A stretch of DNA of 64,000 nucleotides from assembly GCF_034702125.1 (NCBI RefSeq), contig NC_085875.1:9966866-10030865 (forward strand). The letters are read 5' to 3'. Below the pieces are notes generated by a model that saw only the letters and a program-made list of their open reading frames with translations, was not told the origin of the DNA and ran no database searches. The DNA is from Engraulis encrasicolus (taxonomy: Eukaryota; Chordata; Actinopteri; Clupeiformes; Engraulidae). Shown in pieces: positions 36,748-49,568 of the stretch (position 1 is its first letter; each line of letters begins with the position of its first letter). Position numbers and translations under genes: made by a program.

Positions 36748-38970
36748 TGGGTAGGGATGGCGAAAATTGAAAAAACTCTTAACCGGCTACTGAGACTCAT
36801 TAACCGGTGGTTAACCGGTTAACCGGTAATCTTGAATTATACAACGTTCGCGTCTTTTTTTCACATAAGCCTTTTTTTTTGCTGTGCAGACAGGACCTGC
36901 CATGTCCAGCCACTATTGCCAGATGGAAAATGCTGAATTATCGTACTAAAACCTCAACATTATCGTTTTTTGGGGGGCTTTTGGGGAGGAAATTATCATT
37001 ATAATTATTATTATTATTACAAGCGGTTAACCGGTGGCAGAAAATGTTAACTGGTTAAAGTTGATCCGGTCGACTATCGGTTAACCGGTTACCGGTTAAC
37101 ATCCCTAGTGGTGGGCGTGCCCATGAGCGTGACCTAGCGTAATGGTAGCTGCTCCTGTTCTGGTTTTGGCTCCTATTCCTCTAAGACTTTTTCTGCTCGG
37201 AGGGCCATGCCTTTTCTCTCTCGCTCGCTCTCTCTGTCTCTCTGTGTCTCTCTCTCTCTCTCTCTCTCTCTCTTCCCTCTATCTCTCGCTGTCTTCATAA
37301 ACCTTCCTCATCTCCATGTTTAATTGGCTTTATTTGTCTCTCCCTCCCGTCTACTTGGCTGCCTTTGTCTGCTCCACGGCAGATCTCATTGGGTCCCCAT
37401 CCAGCCGCATGCGCTCGGCTAGAACGATTAGCAATCACCAAGATGCATATCTTTACTTGTTCTCTGTGTGACTCTGTGTGTGCCTGTGTGTGCGTGCCTG
37501 ATTGCCTGTGTGAGCGTGCCTGATTGCCAGTGTGTGTGCGCGCGTATGTGTGCGCATGCGCCTGAGTTACTGTGTTTGTGTGTTAGTTGGGACTCTGTCT
37601 TCATTCTAAGGCAAATAGAAACTCAGAATTTCCAATAGAGCCGGAGGTGTACTATAATGGGTGACAGACAGATAAGACTCAGGTAGTGTTTTCAGGCCGA
37701 CCAAGACCGTGCCAGTGTCCGCTCCCGCACCAGTTGTGTTCGGAACTAAAGTGCTTAGCTGTTGTGTTCATCATAACAGGCTCTAAACTTTTCCGCAAAT
37801 GATCATGTCATATTACCCGGATGAACCTGCTGACATCCGCGTTGTCGTCATGGTTTGCAAAGAAAAATTTGGTATTTCAGTTCACATCACAAACCAACTT
37901 TCCGATTCTGGAACACTCAGATTCGCCAGTTCGAATGACCAGCATTGTGGCACATCTTGCTGTTCATCATCTCAAACCATTGTGGGAGTGATGATATCAA
38001 TACTAGGGCTGGGTTCAAAAGATCGAATCGCGATCCGATATCGATTCACGTTCGAAAAGGACGATATCGATTCACAACTTTGTGGATCGATCTTTTGCCG
38101 ATCATCATTGGCGCTATTTTCTCATCCCCATCCTGTAGCTCTCTTCCACAGTTTCCCACTTCATTCTCACATACCAAGGTATTTCATGTTTGTTGTTGGC
38201 ATCAAAGGCTGAGATATTTCGGTTTTTATAACCGGTCCTAGAATTCTAGGCATAAATGGGTTAAAGTGACAGCCCAGCAATACAAAGATCGATATGGAAT
38301 CGAATCGGATCGGATCGTGGATCGAATCGGATCGTAGCCTTCTGGATCGGAATCGAATCGATCCAGGAAATTTGGATCGATTCCCAGCCCTACTAAATAC
38401 AAGAGCATTCAATACTTCCTATTTTTAGGCATCATTGTGCATATTCGCGTCGATCTGGGGGTCTGTTTGTGTCTGTGTGTATGTGTGTCTCTACATACGC
38501 TTCCTTTCATGCTACCATTGTTATTATTTTGAAGAGTTGTACATTAGCGAGACCAAGCCCATGTTCCTACACCTGCAATCTCTCTCTCTCTCTCGCTCTA
38601 GCTCTCGCTCTTTCTCTCTGTCATTACAGCCAAATCATGTGGCATCCATAGAATACAGACCACGAAGTTGAGAGGAAACATGCAAATTTACATGCAGTGT
38701 TGGTGGATACTAAATATGCATCATGTGACCCCTTGGCCCTATAGCTTACAGTGGGATGCATTGCAATAATCATGCTACTTTTGAAGTCCTAGTATGAGAG
38801 CAAGAAGAAAATTAGCATTGTGTGGATTGGAATAGTCAAAGAGAAATGCTTTTGAAAAACGCACTCTTTCTTTTTCTCCCAATGCCAATGTTTGTTTTTT
38901 TGTTTTCTTTTCACAGGGTTTATTGTCATCCCAAAACCAAGCCAACTCACCCAGTGGGACTGTAGTATAG
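30980..38970 (+). CDS. wdr20: WD repeat-containing protein 20, complete, four coding exons
   Basis: WDR20 is a beta-propeller cofactor that binds and activates the USP12-UAF1 and USP46-UAF1 deubiquitinases. Coding exons are 30980-31228 (83 codons, starts [14 protein letters not shown]), 33131-33313 (61), 34427-36142 (572) and 38917-38970 (17 codons plus stop, [17 protein letters not shown]). All have AG/GT borders and phase 0 junctions; the total is 733 residues. WD-repeat segments are recognisable, for example [20 protein letters not shown] and [19 protein letters not shown]. The protein is much longer than mammalian WDR20 (about 570 residues) because exon 3 carries two low-complexity insertions, at about residues 335-379 (Pro, Ser, Gly, Gln) and 449-590 (Gly, Ser, Thr, Asn), plus a His run. 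Exon 3 is extremely GC-rich beside AT-rich introns. Reading through the exon 3 donor gives an alternative ending VVSSP and stop at 36157, similar to the VVSFNP ending I recall for a mammalian isoform. The start codon was chosen by similarity to the mammalian N-terminus. Confidence 0.96.
31229..33056 (+). other. wdr20: WDR20 intron 1 (5' part)
   Basis: Non-repetitive intron sequence with moderately CpG-rich stretches near 31500-32350. No transposon termini were recognised and no open frame resembles a known protein. Confidence 0.5.
33057..33127. repeat. GT / GGCTGT repeat directly before WDR20 exon 2
   Basis: GT and GGCTGT units end within four bases of the exon 2 acceptor (exon starts 33131), taking the place of a normal pyrimidine tract. 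Confidence 0.9.
33322..33397. repeat. (GT)n microsatellite directly after WDR20 exon 2
   Basis: About 38 GT units starting nine bases after the exon 2 boundary at 33313. Confidence 0.95.
33511..33676. repeat. GA then GT/GC microsatellite
   Basis: A GA tract, then alternating GTGC and GT blocks in WDR20 intron 2. The 33677-34240 stretch that follows has no other feature. Confidence 0.95.
34244..34284. repeat. Poly-C and (CA)n tract
   Basis: A run of Cs followed by CA units, in the intron upstream of WDR20 exon 3. Confidence 0.9.
36143..36420 (+). repeat. Tandem duplication downstream of the WDR20 exon 3 donor
   Basis: A segment containing TTGATTTGAGAAAACTG occurs at about 36154 and again at about 36298, both followed by GAGAG-rich sequence, AGTGCAAAAGAGAGA-like words and a CTGTCTGT area, so about 140 bp seems duplicated. 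The second copy has lost the splice donor (GAAGTTCC in place of GTAAGTTCC). Confidence 0.6.
36688..36746. repeat. (GT)n microsatellite
   Basis: About 29 GT units, abutting the hAT MITE at 36752. Confidence 0.95.
36752..37107. mobile_element. hAT-type MITE with 8-bp TSD
   Basis: 356-bp element. Termini are TAGGGATGGCG and GGTTAACATCCCTA, rich in TTAACCGGTT, with a perfect 8-bp duplication GTGGTGGG (36744-36751, 37108-37115). It lies in WDR20 intron 3. Confidence 0.9.
37217..37275. repeat. (CT)n-rich tract
   Basis: Imperfect CT repeat with CG and GT breaks. The 37276-38003 stretch otherwise has only the GTTCAGGCCGAC-family fragment near 37691. Confidence 0.85.
38004..38392. mobile_element. 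hAT-type MITE with degenerate 8-bp TSD
   Basis: 389-bp element. Termini are TAGGGCTGGGTTC and GATTCCCAGCCCTA, with many GGATCG/CGATCC dyads inside. The flanks ATCAATAC and CTAAATAC match at six of eight bases. It lies in WDR20 intron 3. Confidence 0.8.
38579..38620. repeat. (CT)n-rich tract
   Basis: Short CT repeat with CG and AG breaks, about 300 bp upstream of WDR20 exon 4. Confidence 0.75.
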
Positions 38971-40932
38971 CCACAATATTTCTGCTGCTAAGAATCCTGC
39001 ATCACAGATGTTGAGTCACACAGAGGTGGATGCTGCTCCTCACCCTCAAAAGCATTGCAAGTTTTTTTCCCCCCTTTATTTTGTTTCTTTTTTCTTTTCT
39101 TTTCCCCTTTACTCCGTTTCTTTTCCTTCCCAATCTCCACTCCCTGCTGAGATCTTTATATTTTTGGTTGTCACACATGCTGCCCCAGAGTTTAGATGGT
39201 GGATGTGCTTAAATGCAGACACAAGAGAAAAGAAGGAAAAAAGGGTGTGGTGCAATTTTTTTGGATTTTTTTTTTTTTTTTTGGAAAGTGGCAGGTGTAT
39301 TCCCAGAGTTTTTAAGAGTTGTATTTATTTTATTTTTATTACCCTTTTTTTGCTAACAGACATCTGCTTGACTTCAGTTTTTTGCCCCCACTTTTGCCCT
39401 CCTTCTCAACTTTCCCCTCTCCCCCACTCCCAATCATGCTCTTCTGCTCGGCTTCTGTTCGGATCATGGTTGACTAAGTGAGCCGTACGACTGACGAATC
39501 AATCAGTGGTAAGAATCCGACCGGCCCATGATGTTCTCAAATACAGAGGGGTGGGAGGCACGAGAGCGAGAACTTTGCCGCCCTCCAAATTCCTCCTCTC
39601 CTCATCCCGTCCCCCCCTCTTCCTCATCCTCCTCCTCCTCCTCCTCCTCTTAATTCCTTTTTCTTTCCTCATTGAGAACTTTGCACTGATTTTTTTTTTG
39701 TCTTTTTTGTTTTGTTTTGTAATAACTACTATAAAGGATTTAAAGAAATGGAAAGGTTCTGAGGATGGCCTCCACGCACTTGGCTTTGTGATCCTCTGTC
39801 TTGAAATTTGAAATCTGAAAAAGCTGGATGCTGCAATCATAGTTTTTTAAAACGAGAAAAAAAATTGTTTGCACTTAATAGTTTATTAGAAGAGAATGGC
39901 TTTACATTTTTGTGTGTGCGCGCAAGGACTCACAGACAGAAATAAGGAGGAGAATTATGAACTGATAACTTTGTATCTATTGAGCATTTATTTTAATATT
40001 GTTTCAGATCAAAATCTGCTCTGTATAATATTGTACAATATTGTAATTCAGTGATTTGATGGGGCGAACAGCGAACCCGATCAGTGCTCTAGTGGACATT
40101 TTTGTCATCATTAAAGGAAATAGTGATCTTTCTTAAGCAGAAAACTATACATATTAATAATATTAAAATAATCTTAAATATGCAGGTTTCTGTTTTTTTC
40201 TTTATTTTCTCTTGTACAGATATTCATCCAGAGGTATTTTGGTATAGGAGATTTTTTGTGTTCAATGCTCTCATCTACGAGCTGAAGCGCTTACCTATTG
40301 TTAACAGATTCACGAAAGAATGAGAGAACGTAAGAAAGAAGAGAAATAACGTAGTACAGCAGGGGCTGTTCAGGCTCTAATATTATATGAAGCTCAGGAA
40401 GTCTCCGAAAAGACTAAAGATACAAACAAAAAAGCTAAAAAATTATGGCTAGTTCATATTTTGCCTACCAACAGCAATGCTATTACTCAATGTAACGCTA
40501 AGTAACACCCAACTAGGAACAACTAGATTTGAAGTTGAACAGTAGGACCCTTATCTGTGTCAGACACTTCAATGTTTTTTACTGTATCTTCTTTTGTGAC
40601 TACCAATCATTGTTGATGAAGCCTACGTTGACTCCACGCTAACTGGGGAATGGAGGAAGACACTGACATGGTCATACCCTTGGTTTTTTCAATGTGGTTG
40701 ACATTTTACATCTCACCTTTTGTTCTGTATTAAAACGAGAACGTATATGAATGTGTGGCCTCCTCCTTGGGTTACTGCCAGACGACTTCCATCTTCCAAG
40801 TTCTCTCAAGTGGTCTGTGTGTTTTTATTTTAGTTTGTTTGTTTTTATTTTGCTCTCCCCTGTTTTATGTCACCAATTTTCATGGTGTGGAGAGACACAT
40901 TTCTGTCACTCTTGTCTTGTCCTGGGAATAAA
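38971..40932 (+). other. wdr20: WDR20 3' UTR
   Basis: The roughly 2 kb after the WDR20 stop contains no other gene. It is T-rich, with several pyrimidine runs (39070-39130, 39260-39290, 39600-39720). It ends at an AATAAA polyadenylation signal at 40927-40932; an earlier ATTAAA lies near 40730. The extent is inferred from the signal and from the absence of another exon. Confidence 0.6.
40927..40932 (+). terminator. Polyadenylation signal for WDR20
   Basis: A canonical AATAAA stands about 2 kb after the stop codon, before the convergent MOK gene. A weaker ATTAAA near 40730 could be an alternative. Confidence 0.5.
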
Positions 40933-41563
40933 GAATTCATATAGTTGATTTCTAACTGGAACCGAATACATGTTTGGCATCACCATTTATTTCTGAATAA
41001 CCACTCTGGTGATGTGGAAATATTTTGAGTGGGACATTTTTTTAAATCCCTGGAGCAGGTCATTTTAATTACGGAGATATTATTCCCATGAGCTCAGTGC
41101 GTGGTCATGTCTGTAATGGGGGACAACAGGAGAACATGAAGAGTGAAGAAAACTTGAAATGTGTTAAGTCAGCACTTCATGCGTGTTTCATTGCCTAAAC
41201 CTACCAGGGGAATCTGTATACGGCATCTATATGGTGAAAATTATTAAATGTATTTATAATTTAATATTAATCTATTAAGGTCTCACAAACGTGCCATCTA
41301 AGATGGTCCACCTGTAGTTGGTTTATGCATAGTGGAATAGGCTATGATTACATGAAACTATTGAATGTGCACTTAATAGAAAATCTGTAATCTGTTAATA
41401 GAAAATCTGACGTGATGAACAGTATGACTAAGCTTCAAATGCCAATTTGTGTTCTGTGTGCAGTCATGATGCCTGATAAGGAAATGCGCTCTGACATCCT
41501 CAATTCACTTAATGCCGCAAAGAGGGGGAAAAGGCTGCTCGTTCTTAAATGTTAACTACATTC

Positions 41564-41569
41564 TTTATT
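41564..41569 (-). terminator. Candidate polyadenylation signal for MOK
   Basis: AATAAA on the minus strand, about 590 bp after the MOK stop. No cleavage site can be confirmed. The 40933-42150 interval holds no other feature I recognise besides the two 3' ends. Confidence 0.35.
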
Positions 41570-42150
41570 GCCATGGCATTTGTGTAAGCAGTGCAGAAGA
41601 CGGACAAATTATTCACAGGAAAAGGTGACTACAAGAGGAAGTTGAAGGTTGACGACAAACAAACACTTAATACAGCTCTGTCTCTATATTTATCCTTGAC
41701 CATCTATGAGAGTCTTTTGTTTTAACAGTGGTACAAGAAGGTCACATTGGGAATGCACAACCTCTCATCAAAGAATGTTGGTGAAAAACAAATGTCTCCT
41801 CTCATCATTTCTTCCGTTATACTGTGATGACCATCTTCAACAATGACATGGTGATTCTATACCGTCGATACATACAGCCTTTTATCTAGTATACCATTTA
41901 ACAGATGTGTATAAATACTGCTGGCTCAGCAGTTCCAGGGGATGGAGTTGGTGTCACCAGAAGCTGACAGGATTCTCCACCTCTTGACTTTACAGGTCCT
42001 TGCCACTGGGTGGCATTGTGTGTATATGTGATTTTTTTTTTTTTTAGAATGAACACACACTGTTCCATTCCTGAACCTGTATGATGTCCAAGTGGTTTCA
42101 TTCAGGTAGTTCATTGTGTATGGGCACAGTTACAGGTAGCTTGCGGTTGC

Positions 42151-43673
42151 TCAGTATTGTCCACGCTTCCGGTCCAAAGGGGGCATGTAGTATCTTTTGA
42201 AAGTGTTGCGGTGAGGATCTTCTCTGGGCTGGGGGTGTGGAGGGTGGGGGCACAAAGGAAGAGGAATAAGCACAGGGTGAGTCTACATGGAGTCATGGGA
42301 GTCAGTACATCACCTAAGCTGAAATGCAACGCTCAATAGTTCTGCACTTGGACTGTATAATGAGACACCATACAATGACGTGATGGCCAGGGATTCGGCT
42401 ATGATGTTATCACTATATAAATAAATAAGAAACGTCCATTGTCAAATGAGGAGCAGTGAACATATAGGTGTGCTCTTTTCACTGTATTAATCATCTCATC
42501 CCTAACATCCAACTGACGTCGAGTACCAGTATCTCTAGCTCACGTACAGTGAAGTGTGACAAGGCCATAGTCATTCTCAATCTTCAAGCACTTTTGTTGT
42601 TTCTCAGTGGTAGTAACTGACCCAACACTGATGTAAAGTGTATTTTTTCCTAGTGCTGTTGCGAATGAAGCACTATAAAACCCCAAGGCCAGACTTTGAG
42701 TGCCTCTGTGAAGTAGAGGCGTGATGGCACATTTATAACTCTTCAGAGAGATGTCTCACCTTCACCAGGCGGGGGTGGCACTTCTTGGAGGTGATGGCAG
42801 GCAGGGAGCCCCTGTGCGTGATGGTTAGGGCAGGCAGGCTGGAGACTGGATAGGTGATCTTGGGCGAGGGCATGATGTTTAGCTTGGGCAGCTCCACGGG
42901 GAACCTCTGCGTGTTGCACCGCAAGACTGGATCACCCACATGCTTCAGATGATGCTGGGATGGGGGGGGAGAGACGATGACAACGGCAAATGTAAACAAC
43001 GTGTGTGGTTTAGAGCAGTGTTTCCCAACCAGGGGTATGTGTACCACTAAGGGTACGCCAGCACACTGCAGGGGGTACTTGGAATTATTATAACAAATGT
43101 ATGGAGTAGTCACATCAGGACAGAGAAGGCGATATAGAACATGAATTAAGGGGTACTCATGGCACAACTTTGAGGCTTAGGGGGTACGTGAGACAAAAAA
43201 GGTTGGGAAACATTGGTTTAGAGTATAACATTTCTGTTTTCTTTCAGAGGGCATGAAGGGATGGGCGGAGGGAGGGGAAGGGGGAGCGGTAGGGCGTGTT
43301 TGGATTAGCAAGGTGAGTACGGAGTCTCATCTTTCCCAGTACGGCACACAGACAGTCACATGTTGATGCAGAAAGTCACATGACACCTGAGAAAAGGCGT
43401 GGGACAGCAGGCTACATTATACAAGTATTTAACAGTTGTAAGCAGATTGTCATTAATTCCAAAACATTTAGGCAATTTGAGGCCTGGAATTGTTTCCTAC
43501 TCTCTGTCCTTAACTCTAATAATCTGCATGAGGTGAGGGGCTTGTCTCATCTTTCCTTTCCTTTCTTTCTTTCTTTCTCTATTTCTCTATTTCTTTCTTT
43601 CTTTCTTTCTCTATTTCTCTATTTCTTTCTGCCTTCCCTCCTCCCTCCCTACATGTCTCCTTTATTGTCTGGT

Positions 43674-43743
<70 letters not shown>

Positions 43744-46700
43744 CCACCTGTCTCCTTCCTTGTCTGGCGATGCGCCACAGCTGGTCCACAGAGCTGGGTG
43801 TCCCGCTGGTCTCTCCCCCCTCCACCGTCCCGATGGCTCTCCTCAGGCTCACCGCACGCTTCTCCACCGCACTGGGGGAGAGGCAAGAGAAGGCAAGAAC
43901 ATACACACACACACACACAAGGATGTCAGCAAACAAACACAAATGAGCAAAGACAGCAAACATTTAATATTTGGTAACGTCTAATATTTTGGGGTTTATT
44001 AAGATGGCTGCCGTTTATTTGACTTACGGGCCTCTGCTTTTGTCTGCTTAAGATAAAACCTTTTTCTACTGTCCAGACTGATTGCCAGTTCAGATGTCAT
44101 CTTCCTACTAAGATAGTAAAACAGGTACTCTTCACACCTGCTTGCTCATCCTAATTTGCCTAAAATGGGTATCCTCAGTGCATAAACACCTACAGAACTG
44201 ATTAGATAAAACGGTAACACTTTATTTTAGGGATACATCTATTAGCACTAATACATACAATGTTAATGCCTGCATAAGTAACTTGTAAGGCATGTACTAA
44301 GCAAATGCTAAGGCCTACTAGGTCCTTACTAAGGTTAAATTGGTAATAAATCCCTTATTGTGCATGAACAAGACATTTGCGAATACATGCCTAACAAATG
44401 TTTGATTTTGCTTTGTACATGCCTTACAAGTTACTTATACAGGCACATTGTATGTATTAGTGCTAATACTTTGTAGATGTATCCCTAAAATAAAGTGTTA
44501 ACGATAAAACTGATTTGTATACTGTTATATATCAGGTTTATTAGCTAAACACAGTCCTATAAAAGAGGTATGGAGGTGCTACCGTTGCTCCTTGAAGAAG
44601 GTGTGCGTCAGTGCGGTGCGTGCGCTGATGCGTTCCTCGGGGTCGTAGGCCAGCATCTGGTAGAGCAGGGAGAGTGTGCTGGGGGGCACCTGGGGGATGA
44701 GGTGGGAGATGCCGCAGCCCTTCCGCGGGGGGAAGTCAAACCGCATCGCCCTAGACCTTTGCCATAGAACCGAAAACAAACACACACACACACACACACA
44801 ACAAGCAGGAGACAAGACAGACACCACACACACAAGGGAGAGGACAGAACAGGGCAGGAAGCAGCCTTACTTATGTTTCTGCCCTGCACCTCTCTGTAAT
44901 TAATCAGCAGGCCATCCTATCTGTGTAGCAGTGAGGATGTGCTCTGGCAGATCATTAGGCATGTTTGAAATCGTCCGCACCGTAAAGAATGCAGTGTTAG
45001 AGTATAGAGTACGCTGGGACAAAATATACTCTTGAAGATGTAAAGTCAACTGTGTGTAATGAACACTGCAGCATGTACTGTGCGGCTGGATTGAAGCGGT
45101 GGGACATCAAAATTTGAAATAGTTTTAGTCAGGAGGGTTTGCATGGGACATAAGCATAGGGCAGGGTTTCCCATAGAACATTTCTTAGTCATGATGGGTG
45201 GGGGGTAGCTGGAGTCAGTGACAACAATCATGATGGAAAGACCATCTTTCATATAGAATATGAACACAAAATGCAAAAAAATGCAATTAGAGGTTTTTGA
45301 AAATGCAGAAATTGCATTCACAATTCCAAATATCCAAATCCAATATATTTTCAGGGGACCTCATCAAAGTGGTAGGTGTTTGTTGTCGTTGCCGTTGACC
45401 TTGTTATACCAAACCTCATGTTATACCACACCTTCCCATACCTGTGCATGTGGTATGCTCAGATGTGGACGATCTTGTCTAAAACCCCATAGTTAAGGTC
45501 CAAAAGACTAATCGCTTTGTGTCAAACAGAGGACTTCAAACAAGCCCTTCAGATCAATTCCTCTCACAACCTGAACCTCACTGATATTTTGTACAATTTC
45601 TACAATATCCAGATTTCAACCTTTTTCAAATTTAATTTAGTGACTTCCAAAACTAAAGTGTGTCTGTGTCTGTGTAGAGTACTGTCCTGGAATGCTCTTT
45701 TTTAATTGTTTCCTGGTGGACTCTAAGTTGCTTGGCCCCTACAGTACTTAGTGAACACTTTTCCATAGCCTGTTTTAAAGGGACACTGTGCAGGATATGG
45801 TCAAAAAGGTACTGCAACTATGCTGCTCATTGAAAATGTGTTGCCTATTGCCAAATCTTTTCATGTAAGTTTACTAAGTAATAAATGAATATTTTCTAGT
45901 ATGGTCCAAGTAGAGACATTTTTGCAGCTAAAAAGGTCTATTTTTGGAAATTCAAAATGGCGGACCATGGAGACCAAAATAGTGGACCAAGATCCCCCTT
46001 TTCATGTATGAAAAGTGCAACTTTTCCAGTCATAATGAATACTTAGAATTTGATGGTGGTGGTAAGTATTCATGAAAAAGGTAACATTAGTGAATGGGCA
46101 GCATGAATTCTGGAAATAAACAACTAAAAATCTCACACAGTGTCCCTTTAATGCTTTAATGTTATGTATTCCTCATCAATGCCATGCAGACAGTACTTTG
46201 CGCCCCACAGAGCAATAGATTGGCTTAATACGGACTTAACTGCTGTGAAGGAGTAAAGTCTTCATGGTAATTAAAGGGAAATAATAAAGAGAATGGAGGA
46301 TTAAACACCTACTGTTTGAACTTCTGAAGCACATCGTTGTCTGGCGTCCCCAGCACATCATGGATCTTGTCGACCTGGTCAATCTCATTGGATCCGGGAA
46401 ACAAGGGGCTCAGACTATGACAAAAAACACATTAGAGTCATTTTATACTTTCTATAATCATGTACAATGCAATCTGTTTTCAATTCTTTAGTAGCAGCTC
46501 ATCACATCTCTCCTCAACAAACTATCGTTAAACTACATTTTACTCAGTCTTTTGTGGATTGTTCCCCCAGTGCATACAAGTATCAATACATCAAAAGATA
46601 CATCAATGTCTCTGGTTGCTATAGCACTGCTGAAGTTAACTAAGCTGACATCACAAAACCCAGAACAAGCAGTATCATGAGCCGAGATGAGTGGGGCAGG

Positions 46701-49520
46701 TAACAGGCATTGAAAAACAGTGATGATGATATTATATAGTGAAAGGTCAACGTGCCCCATCAATGACATTGTACAAATTGTATGATTGTATAACTAAAGT
46801 AACACATGATGTAATTTGACATTCAATGGACATCAGTCCAAGCATCCACCTCATAATCTCAAAGAAGACACAGCCGGCACTCCAGATGTCCATCTTGAGG
46901 GAGTAGTAGCCGTCGGTCAGCAGGCACTCGGGGGCGCGGTACCAGCGTGTGGAGATGTACTCGGTGTGGGGCGGCTGGGAGTACACACTCCTACATGATC
47001 CAAAGTCTGCAAGCTTCAGGACATCATGCTACAGGGCAGAGGCAGCCATGAGGTTTCAAGTCAAACCTGCACTGCAGTCTGGTCAGTGTTAGCTGTTTAA
47101 TGTGCTTTACTAGTCAAACTTTCTTACCTAAGAATTTATCTTATGTTCCAAATGCTGCTGAATATGTGAATAGTAACTACAATGTAGATACTATTATAAT
47201 CGGTAAAAAGCTTAAATAATGCTCTAAATTAAGAACACTTACACGAATCAAAATATTCTCTGGCTTCACGTCTCGATGAAAGATCCCATTGCTGTAAGTG
47301 AGAAGAAAAGTTTTGATTATTTATTAAATTGGTTAAAATGGACAGAAGTCAGAAGGGAAATCTAACCACCCTGGTTCACACACTTATTACATAGAAATAC
47401 GTGTTCTAATCCATTTTTCTATGGATATTTCTTTGATTTATTTGATAATTCAACCATTGGAAAGCTCAGTCTCTGCCCTTTCCAATGGTAGGATTAGGAC
47501 AATTGCCGTGTTGCCACCTCGACTATAAACTGATAGGACCTGTTATTCATTCTCAATGGATTGTCTCAGTCATGTTTCAGTGTACAGGCATTACATTACA
47601 TTACACTTAGCTGACGCTTTATTTATCCAAAGCGACTTACAGTTCTTTAGGTACAGGGTATTGGTTACAGGCCATAATCTGCTCATTTTCATTGACAAAC
47701 AATAGAACACATCCGCCTCCTACTGTAAAATCTGCGGTCTGTGTGATCGCGCCCTTAGGCAGACCCAGGGACTGTTCTATTCATTCTAGGAGCATTATGA
47801 CACGCCCCTTTAGGCAGACCGGAACCTGGTCACGTTAGGTGCCCATGGAAGCCTATTATGTTGGCATATCTCTATATACTTAAAGAATCTCTGGTGGCAT
47901 GGCTTAGATTGATTTTTAATCCTGCGATGTGACCTGTATTTTGGTTGGATCTGCTCAAAGCAATGACTTCCTTACTCAGAAAGACAAGTTAGGTTGCACC
48001 TATTTGGTATCTCCTCGTGCTTCATTGATAACCTCATTACACTCGATAAAAAATTGTCTCAGATTGTCATGACTGTCTTGATGAGAGTCTTGAAACCATT
48101 TACATCAGGGGTGAAGAACCAATGTCTCGAGGGCCGTTTGCGGCCCTTGAGGAAGTTTTATCCGGCCCCCGATATAATTTTAATGTTATGCAGCTTCACA
48201 TGAATATACAATATATACAATATACTGTAGGCCTAAAGTGCAGGAAGAAATCCTGGTTTGTGTTCATAGTACGGCCCTCTGAGGACTTTCACGGCCCTCA
48301 GATGAATTTGAAGTGGCCACCAAAATGAAAAAGGTTCCCGACCCCTGATTTACATCATTGCTATCCATTGTTCACATTGGCACAATTGCTAGGAATCGCT
48401 GACATACCTTTCTAGGTCAGGTCCCACTTTGCTCTGATTGGTCATTTTAAGTGGCATCATCAGACTCATCAATAACAAAATAATTTAATCTGCATTGAAC
48501 ATACACTATATATACGCTGCCAACTTCCATAGCATATTTTGGTGCATTTTCCCCACACAGTAAAATGGCTGTTATAAGTAATGACACCATCTATCACTAA
48601 AGGGAACCATGTCTAGAATTGCAATAATGCAATGCAAGGGCCACAAAACTGGTGGTTTTCATAGAATAGCATTACTCCTCTAGCATGTGCAATACTGTTT
48701 TATGTCTGTGCATACAAAATATAGGCAGTAAGCCAATAAGAGCCCTAGCCAACGCTTCCCCAGCAGCAAAAATGCAGTGAATGCATACATTAACTCAATA
48801 AATTACACATCATTTCCATTTTCATCTAGAAAACACAGACCATTGATGTGTTTATCCTCTTACCTATGCATATGATCCAGGGATTTGCATAATTGGAACA
48901 TGTAGTGCTTGATTTTGCTTTCTGGCAAAGGATATTGTCTCCCTGCAGAACAAATACCTGAAATTAGCCTCTATGACAAGAACTAGTAACACATTTTAAT
49001 ATACGGAGCGGAATTCGCATCATTCAAACACAGACAACTTTCATAACTTGTGATTTCGCTAAAATTAAATTGTGCAAAAGAGGTTTTCACAACATATGTG
49101 AAATGTACTTTTCACTCATGTCCAGGCATTCATACCTTACCTCTTATAAACTCATAGATGTTCATGTCCATCAGTTCACAAATGAGGGAGAGGGTCCCCG
49201 AACCTGCGTCACTACATTTTACATAAAGGCAGGGGAACAGGAAATAAGAACATGATCTTTGCAATTCATTTAATATTTTCCAATAGCGTATGTGTGATTA
49301 TTGGCAATGTACTTACAACACCAATTCATGAAGCTGGAGAATATTGGGGTGTGGGTTCAAGCATTTCATTGCCTGAACCTCCCTTAAGCTGTTAGCCTGC
49401 TCCAGGCTAGACATAAAATGAGATATCATCATTATTATTATTTCTTGCAACTGTATGTAAAATTGAAAGGAGCAGTGTGGTCTGATACAGGCCTAGGCCT
49501 ACAGTGATTTATTTCTAGTT

Positions 49521-49568
<48 letters not shown>

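Noticed and set aside
37799..38241. ORFs of 137 and 98 codons in WDR20 intron 3
   Set aside because: They run into a hAT MITE (38004-38392) and resemble no protein.
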